NCBI GenBank assembly: GCA_947172415.1
Contig: OX359194.1
Span: forward strand, 7,136,401-7,200,400
Direction of reading: 5' to 3'
DNA length: 64,000 nt
Source: Chondrosia reniformis
Taxonomy: Eukaryota; Porifera; Demospongiae; Chondrillida; Chondrillidae
In this document: in pieces, positions 61,406 to 64,000 of the stretch
Numbering within the stretch: the stretch's first letter is position 1
Layout: every line of letters starts with the position of its first letter
The notes under the pieces: model-generated
Told to the model about the DNA's origin: nothing
Database searches by the model: none
Seen by the model: the letters and a program-made list of their open reading frames with translations, nothing else
Program-made: the position numbers and the translations under genes

Positions 61406-63807
61406 ATGAAAAGGAGTGCATACCTAGCACATTCGCCCAGCGCAAGTCCCAGCAAGAAAGGAAGCAAGGAATCTTCAAGACTGTCCCTAAGAACAAGTTT
61501 ATCAACCAAAGAACTTAAGAAACAGCTCACTCACGGTTGGAAGTACTGTAATTTGAAAGACTTTAAGTGCAGACAAAATTACAGTTTGTTCTTGTTCATC
61601 TTTGTAGAGCTTCTGCAAGTGTATCCTTCAAAGGTAGCTGTAATAAACAAACCTTTTAAATCTGTAAAATTTTACAGGAGTGTCTTGCTTGTCATAGAAG
61701 AGAAAGTGGAGGTTATCGGTGACCCATTTAGGGTATGTCTTTTGGAAGATTTTCTAGATGATGATGATGATGCAATAGAGGGTCTGAAGGAGGAATTAAT
61801 GAAACTGAAGCTGCATCAGAAAAGCAATGATCTCTATCAGTTCAAGCAAGTCTGTTATTATCATAATGTTGAAGATTGACTTTTTCATAATGTCTGCATT
61901 ATGTACACTCAGTCTTCTGACTTGAATGGCATGAAGCAACCAATGATTTCAGCTTTCAGGTCAGACTTCTTTATTTGTCTGCCATTTTATGATTTAAAGA
62001 TGCAAAATACTGACAATGTAGAATTATCACATTATTCATACTTATTTTCAAAAATACTTTATATGTGTATCCCAATTATAAGGGATGAGTTGAAGGAGAA
62101 TTGTTTGCCGCTAATTAAAGAAGTCACAGGAATTCCATTAAATGATACTATTGATTTAACTTGTTCAAAGTATGACTACACAGGTAATCTATAGCTAGTT
62201 GGATGGGTTTTATGTCATGTGATATACATGTGACATTTTGATGTACAGATACATTGCTGTGTCATGATGACAGATTGGAAGGAAGACGTATTGCTTTTAT
62301 ATATTATCTGACTCCACCTACTTGGACTTTGGAGGATGGTGGACAGCTTGATCTGTTTATCTCGAAGGGTAAACAAGCTTTTTGTGTTGCTGAGCGAAAT
62401 GTAGTCAATTTCTTAACTGCTTTCAGATGGTATTCCTGTTGAAGTTACTAAATCAATTGTGCCAAAATGGAACAGCTTTATTTTCTTTGAAGTTTCCCCA
62501 AACTCATTTCATCAAGTGAGAGAAGTGACATCAGCATCTAAATCCCGCCTCTCTGTGAATGGTTGGTTCCATGGCCCCTCAATTGCCTACCCAGAGAGAG
62601 ATAAGACCACACCCACCTTTGCCCCACCCATCTCAAATGAGGTGAGATGTGCTGCCTTGAGCATGACTTGGTTGTTGTGTACAGTTCAAAGTCATCTTAC
62701 TTGTATGTACGGACTTAGGTTGATTTCTTGGGGAAATGGGTAAATCCCTTGTATTTAGATGTGGGAGTGGCATCTCAAGTAGAGGAAGATTTTCAAGAAG
62801 ATTCACAGATTGAGTTGCCCAACTTTCTTCTGGTTTGTCACTGTACAATAAATTAGAGACGGTAACCATCAAACATGCACTTTTACGTTGGTCATAACCA
62901 TTGTATCTAGGATGATAAATTTGAGGCTGTGTGTGATGCTTTGAAGATGAAGAGTGTAAAGTGGAAGCTAACTGGGCCGCCTAACAGAAGGTGACACTAA
63001 ACTAGTAACTAACAACTGCATGGCTGTTGACACTATCCATTTCCTTATCTGCAGGAAGCTCCATATCGCTGATATGAATACACTTCCAGCAGTAGCTAGA
63101 GAGTGCTTTGAGCTTTTCAACTCAAGTGCCTTCTACCTTCTCCTTTCTCAGCTAACTGGAGTGGATCTTGCCAGAGACACATCCACCAATGAGACCAGCA
63201 GCAGTTCCACTTCTCTACCAGTCACCTCAGAGTGTAGTAGTGACTTTGAAGTCTGTGGTACAGGAAGTGGGTGTGTCCAGAGTATGCAACCAGGGGATTA
63301 TACTCTTTTGTATGATGATGATGTGGAGGAGGATGTCTTTACATTGGATGCTTATATATACTTTGGTGGAGAAGGTTAATTGATAGGAACCTTCCCATTA
63401 ATAATTAATGTACTATTCCTATAGTAACACTAATGTATTACTAACTACAAATGTCAATATGAAAGAGTGTTAAACCAATGCATGTGAAAAGACTGTAATA
63501 TAGCTGTAGCTAAACTATAGATCCATAACAGCCTAGCTGTTTTCTACACTTTTCTTACTTTGTAATGAAGTGATAATAGACCAGAACTCTTGTTGTATTT
63601 GTAGGTTGGTCAAATGATGTGGGTGGGTACATGTGTTATGTGGCTTCAGGAGAGGAAGAGGATTTGTTAACAGTCACTCCGTCCAGAAATACCCTCTCCC
63701 TGGTGTACAGGGAAGGAGATACACTGAGATTCTTGAAGTACATCAATGTCCGAGCAACCGAAAGAGAAATCGGAACTTTAAACATGATGTCTTTTATGTA
63801 TCGATAA
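61406..63807 (+). CDS. OGFOD1: OGFOD1 prolyl 3-hydroxylase (2OG-Fe(II) oxygenase)
   Basis: Start [20 protein letters not shown]. The exons follow the animal OGFOD1 protein in order: [35 protein letters not shown] then [20 protein letters not shown] (HxD iron ligands), [20 protein letters not shown] (distal His) and [14 protein letters not shown] (2OG-binding Arg). The C-terminal pseudo-oxygenase domain follows ([60 protein letters not shown]). Stop at 63805-63807. The family hydroxylates a proline in ribosomal protein S23 and affects translation fidelity. All catalytic residues appear intact. The linker before the C-terminal half is Ser/Thr-rich and shorter than in mammals. Confidence 0.93.
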
Positions 63808-64000
63808 CAATATCAGTTAGAAAATATAAAACGTTTTTATGTACTAAAATTACAATAATAATGTGATTAATGTAGTATGCAATGTGTATAGTTAGTTATT
63901 CATTGAGGAGAATAGGGTGGAGGAGGGTGTGTCGGAATACATTGATGGGTGGGGCTATAGTCACTGTGGGAGGGGCTGTAGTCACCATGGGAACCAAAGG
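63808..64000. other. 3' flank of OGFOD1
   Basis: AT-rich 3' UTR with possible polyadenylation signals, then a short direct repeat of gtgggaggggctgtagtcac / gggtggggctatagtcactg near the window end. No gene was seen. Confidence 0.5.

Overview
The window is nuclear DNA from an animal with a compact, AT-rich genome. It carries seventeen multi-exon or single-exon metazoan-type genes. Most introns are only 40-300 bp and gene-to-gene gaps are often tens of bases. The gene set (DOCK-C family, EFCAB14-like, MIER, CLPP, HYI) together with the very tight packing suggests an early-branching invertebrate, with a demosponge as my best guess. That placement is inference. No bacterial operon, CRISPR array, virus or tRNA gene was seen.

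Layout. 1-6.2 kb: importin-13 (+). 6.3-6.7 kb: a short coiled-coil gene like VMAC (+). 7.0-8.4 kb: a PP2C-type phosphatase (-). 8.7-11.2 kb: MIER (ELM2-SANT corepressor, +). 11.5-12.95 kb: TMPPE-like membrane metallophosphoesterase (-). 12.97-24.5 kb: a satellite array of about 169-bp monomers with higher-order repeats. It is interrupted three times by one longer conserved element, one copy of which carries a large palindromic insertion. 24.73 kb: a short duplicated piece of TMPPE. 24.9-26.8 kb: a PKA-regulatory-like protein with two degenerate cyclic-nucleotide domains (-). 26.8-29.6 kb: ZNG1/CBWD zinc chaperone GTPase (+). 29.9-31.8 kb: hydroxypyruvate isomerase HYI (-). 31.9-33.2 kb: ZRANB2 (-). 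33.2-34.8 kb: mitochondrial CLPP (+). 34.9-37.7 kb: EFCAB14-like (-). 38.4-51.9 kb: a DOCK6/7/8-type Rac/Cdc42 exchange factor (-). 52.1-52.7 kb: an intronless TM2-like membrane protein (+). 52.9-57.6 kb: OSBPL9-type lipid transfer protein (-). 57.7-59.0 kb: EXOSC3/Rrp40 (+). 59.1-61.4 kb: ATG4 (-). 61.4-63.8 kb: OGFOD1 (+).

The genes do not form one pathway. Two things stand out. First, many of their human orthologues, as I remember their positions, lie on chromosome 1p31-34 and its paralogous regions 9p and 19p13, so the window looks like a piece of an ancient animal linkage group. Second, several gene pairs are head-to-head with only 17-190 bp between start codons, so they must share promoters. 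Introns hold many private minisatellites and a dispersed MITE-like family.

Exon joins were made by eye from GT/AG signals, reading phase and family resemblance. Start and stop positions are given where I could read them. Interior exon boundaries were not all checked.
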